Shown: positions 46,721 through 58,300 of the stretch, piece by piece
How the letters are laid out: every line of letters begins with the position of its first letter
Position numbering within the stretch: the first letter of the stretch is position 1
Source: Cordia subcordata
Taxonomy: Eukaryota; Streptophyta; Magnoliopsida; Boraginales; Cordiaceae
NCBI GenBank assembly: GCA_028554755.1
Contig: JAPTOF010000005.1
Coordinates: 10,616,501 to 10,680,500 of the forward strand
Direction: 5' to 3'
DNA: 64,000 nt
Made by a program: the position numbers and the translations under genes
Notes under the pieces: model-generated
What the model saw: the letters and a program-made list of their open reading frames with translations, nothing else
What the model was told of the DNA's origin: nothing
Databases searched by the model: none

Positions 46721-48150
46721 CTATAAATTTGGATCTTCCCATATCAATTTTTTTGTTATATTTAAAATGGAAATTTGAATTGTTTATATGAATACGTCAC
46801 TCCAGCCATTACTAAAATCAATCACCCAAAAAGGTACATAATAAAAATATATAAAATATTGATGATATTATAATTATCTAAATAGTTCATTTTTTTTATA
46901 TATAAATCACAGTATGGTGACATAAAAATTGATATGAGAGGATTTTCATCTCATTCTGCAACATACAATTATGAACAATCTGAATGTAAAATTCAAAGCT
47001 TGCATTGTCAAAAAAATTATCATAATCTTGACGGGAAATTGCTCAGTTCTCAGTCCTTCTCTAATAGGCTCTTTATTTGACTCATTTTAAATACAAAGGG
47101 TGAGAAAGGTGAAGTAAGCTCCAATAACTTTTCTATCCTATTCCTGAAATTATAAGGGTTCTCATCAAATATTTTGCTCTCAACATATAAGCTATCCCAG
47201 ATCCATCTCTTTTTTAACCCTTTAAATCTAGTAACTAAGAAAAAGTAATGATTAACATTTAATAATAATTGATTAATGAAAAGATATCAACACATATAAT
47301 AAAACAAAATAGATAACATAAAAAATTTAAAAAATGCATTTAACTAAGATAAGAAAAGATATAAAAATAGGGGTGTTTTGAAATAGGGAGGTTTTTAGAA
47401 TAAAACTAAAGTAGGGAGTTCTCGAAATAAGGATTTGATTGAAAGTAGATGAGCTATTGGAGTGAAACTAAATAGGAGGTTCCTAAGGGTGCATTTGAAA
47501 AACCCCATTTTAATTGATAGTATTTACATAGATTTATTTATCTAACTAAGAAATTATTTGGTCAGAGGTGAATTGGACATAATTAGATCTCCTCAATACA
47601 CTCTTTAATTTTTATGGGGGGGGGGGGATGTGAAATGGTATAATTACATAATGTACTCTTTAACAACTTTTCGTATTTTTTTTTATTCTTTTTATATTTG
47701 GCATGCTTCACTAAAAAATAAATATAAATAATAAAAATAAGTTAATAGAATTAAATAAAATTAAAAATAAATAAGTATAAGTAAATAAAAAAAATAAAAA
47801 TATGAAATAAATAAAATTCAAAAATATAAAATTTATTTAATTTTAATAGTGTTGCAGTTTATAATTAAATATTATTATATTTTTGATAAATAATCTTTAA
47901 ATTTAAAATATTAGTCATAGATAATTTTTAGTTTCATATATTTATAACTCATATATTTGTAACAAGTCATATTTATGTTTATAATAAATAATATTTTACT
48001 TTAAATATTTTTAGCAAGTAAACATTTTCAAATATTTGTTAGTATTAATATAAACTTAAAAAATAAAAATTTATTTTTACAATTAAATTATTTAACTGTG
48101 TAATTATCATGTGTGGTAGTAAACATGTCATACGAAATTAATGGTAATTA
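46721..48150. other. Intergenic, very AT-rich, no gene seen
   Basis: Includes an 11-G run at about 47618 and long A/T blocks at 47690-48110. No motif recognised. Confidence 0.5.
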
Positions 48151-48164
48151 AGTTGTGGTAACTT

Positions 48165-48272
48165 ATGAGATTAAGAGATAGCTCAAGTGGTTGATATTAT
48201 TTAATCTCAGGTGTGAGGTCTTGGTTCAATCCCATGGAGGTGGGAAATATAGCCAGAAAGAAAAAAAAGGTG
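48165..48272 (+). repeat. tRNA-derived SINE-like repeat
   Basis: A-box-like TAGCTCAAGTGG (48179-48190) and B-box GGTTCAATCCC (about 48223-48233), the two internal RNA polymerase III promoter parts, followed by an A-rich tail (AAAGAAAAAAAAGG, about 48257-48270). About 110 bp. A related copy is at 62313-62410. Confidence 0.6.
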
Positions 48273-48467
48273 TGGTAACCAAATATATCTTGTGATTGCC
48301 TAGTAATTACATTGGTGTTCAAATAGATCTTATGTAGAAAAAATGAATCAAACAATTGTGATTGCTTAGCAATTACACTAGTGTCCAAATAGACCTTAAA
48401 TGTAGGAAAAAATGCCAAAAAAAAAAAAGAGTAGAAAAAGTAGGTAAACTGTTGGAGTTAGTCTTAG

Positions 48468-49438
48468 GGTCTGTTCGGCAAATTTAGTTGTTGGAGTAGC
48501 TGAAAGTTATTTGAGTAGCTGATAGCTGTTTGGGTAGCTGATAACTATTGTATTTTAGCTGTTAGCGGATAGCTGTTTAACTAGCTGATTGAACAAAATG
48601 TGTTCAGTAAAATTAGCTATTAGATTAGCTGATGAATGTTAAATGACATAAAAGGACATTGATATCATGTTATTATTATTATTGTTATTATGATAATTGT
48701 AATTACTATTACTATTACTGGAATAAGATAATATATTTTACAATTAGATATCTATGTTCATAATCATATTTTAATATTAAAGTATAACTAATTTTTTGAT
48801 AAAATATTTATATCAATATTATAAAAATTAATTTTAATTGTAATTGATAAAATAAATAAAAGGACATTGATATCATGTTATTATTATTATTGTTATTATG
48901 ATAATTGTAATTACTATTACTATTATAGGAATAAGATAATATATTTCACAATTAGATATTTATTTCATAATCATATTTTAATATTAAAGTATAACTAATT
49001 TTTTGATAAAACATTTATATCAATATTACAAAAAATAATTTTAATAGATTCAAAATTATTTTGTTAAAAAAATGTACTAATAAAATTTATGCTTTTATTA
49101 ATGTTAATTATATAGAAATTGAAATTTATTTTTATATTATTTCTTATTTATAGTTGTGAAAGAAAAGATAAAAATATAGAGAGAGATTGGAAAAAGAATA
49201 GAAAAATAAAAAAATACAAAAGGGTAGAATTGCAAAAAAAAAAAAAAACATGAAAAGTTAAATGCTACTTGAAATGCTAAAATTTCTAGCGTTTGAGAAA
49301 CGCTAGTTGAAACGCTAAAAATTACTTAAAAAGCTACTTGAAACGATAGTTTACCAAACAACAATAATAGCAAAATAGTGTTTTGACCACTCAAAATGCT
49401 AAACGCTACTTGAAATGCTGTTGCCGAACACGCACTTA
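48468..49438. mobile_element. hAT-like non-autonomous element (about 970 bp)
   Basis: Left end GGTCTGTTCGGCAA and right end TTGCCGAACACGCA form a terminal inverted repeat; CTTAG lies just outside on both sides. The body holds an internal tandem duplication (about 48650-48850 and 48857-49035, both starting AAAAGGACATTGATATCATG) and GCTACTTGAAACGCT words near the right end. A diverged copy is at 7785-9610. No transposase frame. Confidence 0.65.
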
Positions 49439-49439
49439 G

Positions 49440-51400
49440 TTCTAACCAGCTAATTCCAATTTTCATCGGGTACCTTCCTTTTAGACCTTGCATGAAAGGG
49501 ATTCATTCAAAAAATTATAATGTTATGAGATCGATATAATGATGACAAATGAATAATACAGTTTGAATTATTTAACAATTTATTTCGCCATCTTCTTTAT
49601 AACGTAATATTTATGAAGGGGCTTTAAATCTTGATTGTTCAATTTGAGACAACTCTCTTATTATGTCAAAGACTTGAAATATCTAACATCCTGGAAAGCT
49701 CCATATGTTCGAGTAGTTGGTCTTTTTTAGTAGCTAACTCTCCTATTGGGCTTGGAAAATTGACCAAGTGAACAACTTGTAATAACTATATACTCGCATA
49801 TGATTGAGGAAAAAGACCAAGTAAGAATAATATGAAGATTCAAAATAGTATAAACGCGTAATCCTATTCCTCATTAGCCATTTGCATATTACTTTGACCA
49901 CTTCAACAAAGCCCAAGAGCCCAGCAATTTCCATTGCGTTCTTTCTCACATGTAGAGTGACTCAAGGGTAAAACAATTAAAATTATTGCTTTAGGCCTCC
50001 TAAAAGTTTTAGGTCCCAAAATTTTAGAATAGAAATATAATGTTATCATGAAAAATCCTTTAGTTTCTTTTTTTTATCACTAGTTAAGGCCCTACTAGTA
50101 TCTAATAAATGTCATATTCTACTAATATCTAATAAATCTCATATTCTCTCTTGTTTATGCTAATTAGTGCATTACATTATTATATTTTTTGCAAAATGTA
50201 CTGTTCTCTCCAATCCTCTCTAAATAAAGTTTGTCATTTCTAATACTAAATTATTAATTGTTATTTTTTTTATTAACTGAAACAAGTGTTTTTAATTTTT
50301 AACCTTTACTTATTTCTACGTACCTATTTTCTCACTGCAATTTAACTCTATCAACTATCCTTCTCCAATACCGATGTTTAATTATTTTTCATTCATAACG
50401 CTCTAATTGTGTTTTAGTTTTGAATATTCTTCACTATATAATAATCATTTGCAATCTCTGCTCAATCTATACTCTATTTTAGTCTTTCTTATATTTCTCT
50501 CCCATGACAAGGCAAAGAAATTCTTTTTTTTTTCCTTGTTGAGAACTATTATTGTTGCATTAGATTACTCTCAAGAAGTGATCTCTTTTGTAATTAAACT
50601 TTCATTATTACGTTATATTTTTCTAACTTTAAAACAATTTTTATATTAGTTTTTAATTTTTCTTATTGTTGATATATTTGTTTTTTTTTTGTGTGTAATT
50701 CATAAGAATTTAAATATGTCAATTAGAAAGTATAAAAGCCTCATGTCATATTTTGACTTTAGGCCTTATATCCCTTCAGTCACCCCTATTCACATACATG
50801 ATTCACATGTTTAAAGTTTAGGTGAATATGACATATTAGAATGACTTGTCAAACATTAACCTCCATCACTTGTCCTACTATTGGAAGCCATACTAACATT
50901 TGTGACATAAGCAAAAACTATTATTCGAATTACAAAAAAGAAATTATTCTCCATTCCCTCATTATCACCTTAAATCATTAGTTTAACCGATCCAAATTCG
51001 ATTTTTTCTTCTCTTCACTTAGTCTCTTTATACTCATTTTCTTTTGGTATCTAAAGCTTAAGATGTCATGAAATTAAATATACGGAGTAAAATAGATAAG
51101 AGAACTCTTAATGCATTGGGCTCATTAGGTAGGGTGGTCATCATATTATGTGATGGGTTTCTACGACAAATCCAAATACAAGAGTAATGAGACATCACTC
51201 GTCAGCAAAAGAATTTTACAATGATGTGGTAAAGAATTTATAGATACCATGTCATATCACAAGATGGAATAAGAAACGAAAGAGAAACACTTTTTGTTTA
51301 TGATATTTTTGTATCTCAAATCTTAACATTTTTTAGTTCAAATTATTTAAAAAAAAAAAATAAAGTTGTATATATTTGATTTTCCTCCCCGAATACAACA
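49440..51400. other. Intergenic, no gene recognised
   Basis: No known protein motif or terminal structure seen. The stretch at 49980-50790 has a slightly different composition and may be an old element. Confidence 0.4.
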
Positions 51401-51719
51401 GATTACAACCATATATACATAGTTACAACATTCAGCTACGATACATTCAAAAACTATTGACTCCTATGAAGTAGCAACAATCATTCATCACAATTATTGC
51501 GTCAAACACCTAGAACCAAGCTTGTCAGTTGACAAGAATTATTCTGATTAGTTGACAAGAATTTTGCAACAGGCAACACTTTTGATTTTGAAAATATTTT
51601 CAGCTTTTAGACTACTTATCAGTTGACAAGATTCTGATTAGTTGACAAGAATCTTGCATGTTTGCACCTTGCATGTTTGTTTGAGTAGTTGATAGTGGTG
51701 TCTGGGTTATGTTTGCATC

Positions 51720-51917
51720 TTGCATGTTTGTTTTGCTCAAATTAGCAATATATATATAGTTGCTGACTGAGAAATAGATCTGTTTATCCATAGTATTGAT
51801 AATTGATTGAAGACTTGCGTCTTGCATGTTTGTTTTGCTCAAATTAGCTATATATATATAGTTGCTAACTAAGAAATAGATCTGTTTATCCATAGTATTG
51901 ATAATTGATTGAAGACA
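51720..51917 (-). repeat. Tandem duplication (about 100 bp) in the Copia RT relic
   Basis: Two near-identical units (about 51720-51820 and 51821-51917) each encode LQSIINTMDKQIYF followed by YIYIANLSKTNMQDA in the minus frame. It arose after or during decay of the element. Confidence 0.85.
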
Positions 51918-52429
51918 ATCTGTATTATTACCAGTCAAGATCATATCATCATCGTATACAAGTATGCACACTTTAACATTTCCACGACAAAGAACAAACA
52001 GAGAAGTATCATTCTTCTGAGTTATGAAAACTAATTGACAACAGGAACCCCTTTAGCTCATTACACCAGGCACGAGGAGCCTGTTTCAACCCATAATTCG
52101 CTCTCTTCAACTTGAAAACATAATTGGGAGATTGAGGATGCTCAAATCTAGACGGCTGTTGCATGTATACATCCTCTTCTAATGTTCCTCGCAAGAAAGC
52201 ATTATTCACATCTAGTTGCTTGATTGGCCAATTGAATTGAACTGCTAATGCAAGCACCTACTAGATGGGATAGTAGATGGTTTAATGATTGGGCTAAAGG
52301 TTGAGTGATAATCAATACCTGGTCTTCCATTGAAGCATTTGGCCACTAAATGGCCTTATATCTCGAAATAACACCTTTAGAATTTTGTTTTGGATGAAAA
52401 ATCCACTTGTTATTAATAGTATTCTTTGG

Positions 52430-52570
52430 CACAAATTGTACACGGCACAAATTGTACATCTTGTGACTATTTTTTATTGCGATATGGGAAAATATGGCAC
52501 AAATTATACATCTTGTGACAATTTTTCATTGTGATATGGGAAAAATATGGCACAAATTGTACATGGCGAG
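52430..52570. repeat. Short tandem repeat around GGCACAAATTGTACA
   Basis: Three to four diverged copies of GGCACAAATTRTACA, with two copies of CATCTTGTGAC-ATTTTTCATTGYGATATGGG between them, lie within the integrase/RT spacer of the Copia relic. Confidence 0.7.
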
Positions 52571-53889
52571 AGATATACAACTGTTTGGTAGAAATATCCA
52601 AGCACCTGTAAGCATTATGTTCTGCAGAGTAACATAAGAACACACATAAGGCTTTAGCCACAAATAGCATAAACATCCAAATGGTTGAAGCTTTCTGTAA
52701 TTTGGATTTTGGTCAAAATAAGGCTGCAAATGGGGATTTATTTTGCAAAGTTTGGTGTGCTCATCCGATTTATTAGATAGACTGCAATTTGACATGAAAA
52801 AGAACAAAAAATGAGCAGGTAGAGATACATGTGAAAGAAGTGTTAAGTGCCATTTTCATGATGTGATGATGTCGACGTTCTACCAACCTCATTATTTGAG
52901 GGATGTGAGGGGGTGATTTGAGGTGTTGGATCCCATTTTCTTTTAAGAAATGACAAGAGACCAATGTACTCCACACCTCCATCAGAATAAAACGTTTGGA
53001 TTTTTTAGTTGGAAAAAAATGTTCAACAAGATTTTTGAAATCAATAAAAATAGATGTTATATCACTTTTTGCCTCGAGAGAATATAGCCAGATGTACCTT
53101 GTAAAGTGATCCACAAAAAGGACCTAATGCTTAAAATTATCAGAGAAAAGAAAATGAGCAGGACCCAAACATCTGAAAATATTATTTGCAATGGTCTAAT
53201 ACTACTAACTGAAGAAACGCCAAATAGCAATTGATGACTCTTATTACAAGCACATGAAGAAGAATGATCTATTTTTGACTTAATGATTGGTATGGGAAAT
53301 TTATTAACTATGCGATTCAGTGTCTTGGAATTAGGGGGACCAAGACATTGGTGCCATTGATCAATAGACTTATTGTAGGGATTATACATACTAGGTTCCT
53401 ACGTCTGTTAATTTTAAAAACTAACGTAGCTGAATGAATAGGAATCATGCAATCACTCATATGAAACTCATAAACATAATCTCACCATACAAAGTATGGC
53501 CTTTGCCCTTCACCTATTGAGAAATGATCAAAATGCCCTTCTATGTAATACTCGTGATCAAGACAGGTCTTTACCTGTAGTATCACCTTCTTGATCACAT
53601 CTTATCCTTTGACTTTCTAATCCAAAATATAACCATCCATTGCACATTAACAACTTGACCAAGGAAGTGACTTACAAGTCTAATATCTAATATAACCAAG
53701 CGACTATTCATCATGTGTGAATTTGGATGATTAGCTGGATAAATCCTAAGGAGCGATTATCCCACTGTAAAGTGACATAGATACCATATTGTATGCACAC
53801 GTCCCAACTAATCAAACTCATGTACAACACACAGATTTGTTGACCCTTATATCTTAGGTATGTCACCCATAGTCCATCAAAACACATTG

Positions 53890-54190
53890 TTGGGTGGCAA
53901 ATTCACTTAGGGGGTGAATATAGTGTTTCTATGGTGATTTTGCCTTTTTGAATCGAGTGAGCACTTTTATCAAACACTTTGCATACTAATCAAAATCAAT
54001 ATGAAAATCAACAAAAGGCCAAGAATAGAAAGCACAGATGATTAATAGTGGTTTGATGCCTAGCCGACATCCACTCTCAATCATCTTGATCGAGTATTCA
54101 ACCAAGTTCACTAATAACTTTGAGCTTTCAAAAGTAGGCACAAACTTTGAGCTTTTCAAAAGTAGGCTTAGCTCAAGTAAATCCAATTCT
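53890..54190. repeat. Dispersed repeat with an AGGGGGTGAATA core (copy 2)
   Basis: Shares GTGGCAA, AGGGGGTGAATA, CGAGTATT and TGAGCTTT landmarks, in order, with 24425-24720. Probably retroelement-derived; class uncertain. Confidence 0.45.
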
Positions 54191-54643
54191 TTTTATCAAG
54201 AGTTTGTTGTTTTTCTAACTTTGTGCCTCACACCCAACTATTATAGAATTACAATAATGATATGAAAGTGATAGTACATAAGAATAAGCTCAAAGTTGGA
54301 AGAAAAGATAAAGATTCATTTTTTGATCCTAAATCTACCTTGAATAATGTGCAAAAGTCATTTTTGGCTCTTATTTTGATTGCATTTATATGCTCCGTAA
54401 AAAATGACCTTTTAGAGATATTTACCCACATTTGAATTCGAACGTTTGGAAAAGGATAAGGTTGCACTATTGTACCGAAAATGACTAGTTTTGAATAAAA
54501 TTTTGCATCATGACTTAGCATCAGTTTCTAAAAGAATAAAAAAGTATTTTATGTTGGCACAGTAGATCCAATCAAGCATTGACAAATAATTGAAAGTTTT
54601 TTGTTGAAAATGAATAGGGCCCAATTTTCTTGCTTTAGTGTGT

Positions 54644-54644
54644 G

Positions 54645-54706
<62 letters not shown>
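54644..54706. repeat. (TA)n microsatellite
   Basis: About 30 TA units, then a short (GATA)n. Length-variable and hard to assemble. Confidence 0.92.
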
Positions 54707-54707
<1 letters not shown>

Positions 54708-54709
54708 TA

Positions 54710-55400
54710 GATAGGTGCCAAGTGATTTACATACCATTTTGTCATTATATTTTGGTATTAAAAGAAAACCCTGTGTGCATGATCTATTGCCTTGATCAAA
54801 TGGGTCACACTTACATCCGCCCCTTTTATAATAAAAAAGTTTTTGACAAAAAGTAAAATCCTTAATCATGACCAAAATCCTAGTACATGTGATGTAAGGG
54901 CATTGGACTCGGGAGCGTGCATTGTTTAATGAGGCAAAAATAAAAATTTCATGAGTTCTAAAAAAAGACTTGAAAATCCTCAAAAAAAGGGGTTCTATGA
55001 CTAATAAAAACAAAAAGTTTGGGGGTTCTAAGTACCATATTTGTAATGTGCAAGGGAGTCTGTGGACAAAAATTAACTATTCAACAATCCGCCATCTATA
55101 TAATACTCTTTCACCATTATGCTCTCTATTGTCTTTTTGCCTTTGTTCGTAATATTACTACTGTTTGTTCACAATATTAGTAGTGTTTGTTTATAATATT
55201 AATATTCTGTGGGTCCTTGCGTGTGGATGTGTTTTTTGTGTATATGTGTGTGCAAGAGTAGTAAATAAGTATATGTTAAGTGGTGAATTAACAAATTTTG
55301 GACAAATAGTAAAAAAGTTGTGAATAATTAAATTAATGTATTTATTCATAATATTTCTACTATTTCTTTTATAAATTTTATTATCTTTGTTTAATAAAAA
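54710..55400. other. Intergenic, no gene seen
   Basis: No motif recognised. Repeats of TTTGTT.ATAATATTA occur at about 55143-55205. Confidence 0.45.
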
Positions 55401-55409
55401 TACAAATTA

Positions 55410-55735
55410 TTTAATAGGTACACAGTGATTAACGGGCACGGTACCCCTTCCCTCAACCATCCCTATGGTGTCATGATGTGATAAAATGACTCCACCGTTG
55501 CAGCATGATGTTCTCACACAGTCCACACACACATTAAAGAATGACTCGGGAATATCCAACACTATAACGCTGCCCATGGGCCACCTTTTCCCCACTTACT
55601 CCACGCATCCGTAACATTCGCCTAACGAGACCACACACACAGAGAAAGCCCTCTACATATATTTACACACGCACACAGACGAGAAGCCACACTTTTTGTC
55701 TCTGAAATCGACCTTTTTCTCAAATTCCAGGTATA
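55410..55735 (+). promoter_or_regulatory. Promoter and first non-coding exon of the DUF1644 gene (probable)
   Basis: Holds a palindromic GCCCATGGGCC (about 55572) with TGGGCC site II-type words, then CA-rich sequence and CTCTGAAATCGACC, ending in TTCCAG/GTATATTTATCTCCG, a good splice donor at about 55731. A leader intron to the acceptor TTATTATCAG at about 56960 would join it to the ATG at 56973. Exon limits are inferred. Confidence 0.5.
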
Positions 55736-56290
55736 TTTATCTCCGATATCGAATCCATTCACGTAGAAATATCATGGGCATTATAGAATACTTGTATTTG
55801 TGTTTAATTACGTGATTAGGTATCTGGGATTTTTGAATTCAGTTTATGTTTTTTTTTTTTTTTTTATCAGGCTGTGCAAATTGATCAACTACATTAAATT
55901 TTTCTACTTTTCTTTCAAATGAAAATGTATTTTGTTATGAATTTACAGTGAACTTCTGATTTTGATTCTCTAATAATGGTATGCACACGCACGCAGACGA
56001 AAACAAACATTTTTTTTCCCTCTGAAATCGATCTTTTTCTCATTTTCCAGGTACATTTATCTCCGATATCGAATCCATGCTCGTAGAAATATCGTGGGCA
56101 TGATAGTATACTTGTATTTTTGTGTAATTACGTGATTTGGTATCTGGGATTGTTGAATTGTTGAATTTAATTTTGTTTTTTTTTATTAGGCTGTGCAAAT
56201 TGATTATTAATTTTTTCTCATTTTCTTTCAAGTAAAAATGTATTTTGTTATGGATATTATGGTGAAATTTTGGTTATCTAATAATGGTGG
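55667..56290 (+). repeat. Tandem duplication (about 315 bp) covering the 5' exon and donor
   Basis: Unit 1 (about 55667-55982) and unit 2 (about 55983-56290) share, in order, ACACGCAC-CAGACGA, CTCTGAAATCGA, TTTTTCTCA, CCAGGTA-ATTTATCTCCGA, TATCGAATCCAT, TACTTGTATTT, GTATCTGGGAT, GGCTGTGCAAATTGAT and AAAATGTATTTTGTTATG. Each unit carries the same exon end and GT donor, so two alternative first exons are possible. Confidence 0.85.
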
Positions 56291-56526
56291 ACTCACTAGA
56301 CGAGGGAACGAAAATGTATTAGAAATATGTGGCGCGATTAGTATATATAGGTTTTGATTTTGCAATCAGCCTGAAAAAAGCTGAATTAAATTAAACCAAT
56401 TCTTATACCACTAGATGGGGCTGTCTTTATGGCTTGGATCAAAGACGATGTGTTGAATGCGCAAATGAGGATTTGATTGTTACATGAAGCATGATGTCTT
56501 GCAGTTTTGTTGAAGAATGTCTCGTG

Positions 56527-56583
56527 TGTGTGTATACATATATATATGTGTGTGTGTGTGTATATACATACATGTATGTATGT

Positions 56584-56632
<49 letters not shown>

Positions 56633-56772
56633 GTATATGTATAATATATGTATATGTGTATATATATATGTATATATGTGTGTGTGTATATATATATATG
56701 TATATATATATACATATATACGTATATGTATAACATATGTATATCTATATATATATATATATATACACACAC
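56527..56772. repeat. Compound (TA)n/(TG)n microsatellite in the DUF1644 leader intron
   Basis: About 245 bp of mixed TATATG, TGTGTG and TATATA runs. All open frames through it (Tyr/Ile-rich) are artefacts. Inside the inferred leader intron. Confidence 0.92.
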
Positions 56773-56972
56773 ATATATTTCTCTAAAGACTGAGTGATGA
56801 GAATCTTTTTGCCTATTCTTTTTTTCAGTTGTAAATTCAGAAATTTGTTACTTCATATAATACCTCCCATTTGTGTTCTCCATTGAAAAATCTGATATGT
56901 CTATGAAAAGATTCTGCTTCCTTAATTTCTTCTTGTTTTGGAATTGTACTTATTATCAGGTTTGACCTCAAC

Positions 56973-57941
56973 ATGGCTAAAGTTAATAAGTTTAGGCGAA
57001 GATCTGATTCCGAACACTGCAGGACTCGTTATTCCGTGTCATCTTGTTGTTCAAAGGTTTCTGATGATGTTGACCATAGGAAGAGATCCTCAAGAGCATC
57101 ACAGAAGAAAGATTGGGAAGACTCATTTTGCTCTGTCTGCATGGAACACCCTCACAATGCTGTTCTGCTGCTGTGTTCCTCTTATCACAAGGGCTGCCGT
57201 CCTTATATGTGCGCAACTAGCTATCGCTACTCTAACTGTCTTGAGCAGTACAAAAAGGCCTATACAAAGGTCACTGGTGCCCATTGTGCGCAACCATGGC
57301 ATGGGGCGACAGATGATCCCCATATCACGTCAGCAGTGGGTCACCCCAATGGAAAGGCAGAAAAGGCTGAGCTTTTGTGCCCCCTTTGCCGCGGGCAGGT
57401 GAAGGGTTGGACAGTAGTGGAAGCTGCCCGCAAGTATCTTAATTCTAAGAAGAGAAGCTGCATGCAGGATAAGTGCTTGTTTGTTGGAAACTACAGAGAG
57501 TTAAGGAAGCATGTACGGGTGGAGCATCCGTTGGCACGTCCTAGAGAATTGGATCCTTCGCTTGTGGAGAAATGGAAAAAGCTTGAAAACGAGAGGGAAC
57601 TAAATGACGTATTCAGCACAATTAGATCAACCATGCCTGGGGCAATTGTAATGGGGGATTATGTTATAGAGAGGCCTCGTCATGCCTTTCGGAGGAATAA
57701 TGGTGTAGATGACTACTTTGACGATGATCTGTTTGAGCTGGATCCGGTGGGTGGACGCTGGAACGGTGACTACTCAAATGGTATTTTTGATGAGTATTAT
57801 GATTCATTGGATGAGGACGATTTTCTGGTACAACGTGCTGGCAGTGGTGCTTCTTCTAGACGTCTTCCCCAAATTTCCCGCTACTGGGGGCGGGTGTTGT
57901 TCGGCCGATCAAGGAGACGGCGAAGGCACAGAGTAATTTGA
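56973..57941 (+). CDS. DUF1644 family protein (Cys/His-rich), 322 aa, single coding exon
   Basis: Starts at an ATG preceded by TTATCAG/GTTTGACCTCAAC and ends with TGA. Two Cys clusters bracket the DUF1644 core: Cys53-x2-Cys56 (CSVC) with Cys68, Cys75 and Cys80, then Cys136-x2-Cys139 (CPLC) in a CPLCRGQVKGWTVVEAARKY motif. Cys163, Cys168, His180 and His185 follow in a C2H2-like finger (CMQDKC ... RKHVRVEH). Between them CxxEQYKKAYTKV is typical. An acidic stretch (about 245-285) and an Arg-rich tail (RRRRRHR, 314-320) end the protein. The family is plant-specific; some rice members are linked to stress tolerance. Zinc binding and RING-like function are inferred. Confidence 0.93.
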   Translation: MAKVNKFRRRSDSEHCRTRYSVSSCCSKVSDDVDHRKRSSRASQKKDWEDSFCSVCMEHPHNAVLLLCSSYHKGCRPYMCATSYRYSNCLEQYKKAYTKVTGAHCAQPWHGATDDPHITSAVGHPNGKAEKAELLCPLCRGQVKGWTVVEAARKYLNSKKRSCMQDKCLFVGNYRELRKHVRVEHPLARPRELDPSLVEKWKKLENERELNDVFSTIRSTMPGAIVMGDYVIERPRHAFRRNNGVDDYFDDDLFELDPVGGRWNGDYSNGIFDEYYDSLDEDDFLVQRAGSGASSRRLPQISRYWGRVLFGRSRRRRRHRVI

Positions 57942-58300
57942 TAAGAGTTTGATGCTTTTACCATCAAACTATTAAGAAAAGGCAGTGGATCGGATCGATT
58001 TTAGCTATCATATAAATGAATTGGGAAGATTCGAAAGGTTCTGCTTTGATACTACACTAATTATAGAGATCTCTCTATTTTGGTGAACTTTGATGATGTA
58101 TATGAAATGTCTAGGTCCGGAAATTTAGAAGATGTAGTTTAAGGACAGTTCTCTCCAATTACATTGACAGTCGTTATACTTGCCAGTTTACAAGGATAGG
58201 ATGCTGCTGCTGCTGCTGCTGCTGCTGCTAGAAGTATTACAGAATTTCAATAATTGTTTTTATTTAAAATAATTTAGCTTCAGCTTTCATGTATCATTCT
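57942..58300 (+). other. DUF1644 gene 3' UTR (probable)
   Basis: Downstream of the stop with a (GCT)9 run at 58203-58229 and a TTCAATAATTG stretch soon after. The poly(A) site is not established. Confidence 0.45.
58203..58229 (+). repeat. (GCT)9 trinucleotide repeat
   Basis: Nine perfect GCT units in the presumed 3' UTR of the DUF1644 gene. Confidence 0.95.

Larger units (their letters stand above)
51600..53390 (-). pseudogene. Copia pol relic: integrase and reverse transcriptase, broken
   Basis: Reading leftward: a GAG-pre-integrase-like block (QWHQCLGPPNSKTLNRIV, about 53360-53300); integrase core pieces (MDHFTRYIWLYSLEAKSD at 53114, then a shifted frame with QPFGCLCYLWLKPY near 52700-52650); RT (QFNWPIKQLDVNNAFLRGTL, then KLKRANYGLKQAPRAW, 52240-52060); and the RT active-site region (LVYDDDMILTGN near 51960, where YVDD is expected). 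Frameshifts and stops separate the pieces. Integrase and RT order identifies Copia (Ty1). About 100 bp in the RT part is tandemly duplicated. Confidence 0.9.

Noticed and set aside
56386..56786. Several Tyr/Ile-rich open frames on both strands
   Set aside because: All are products of the TA/TG microsatellite.
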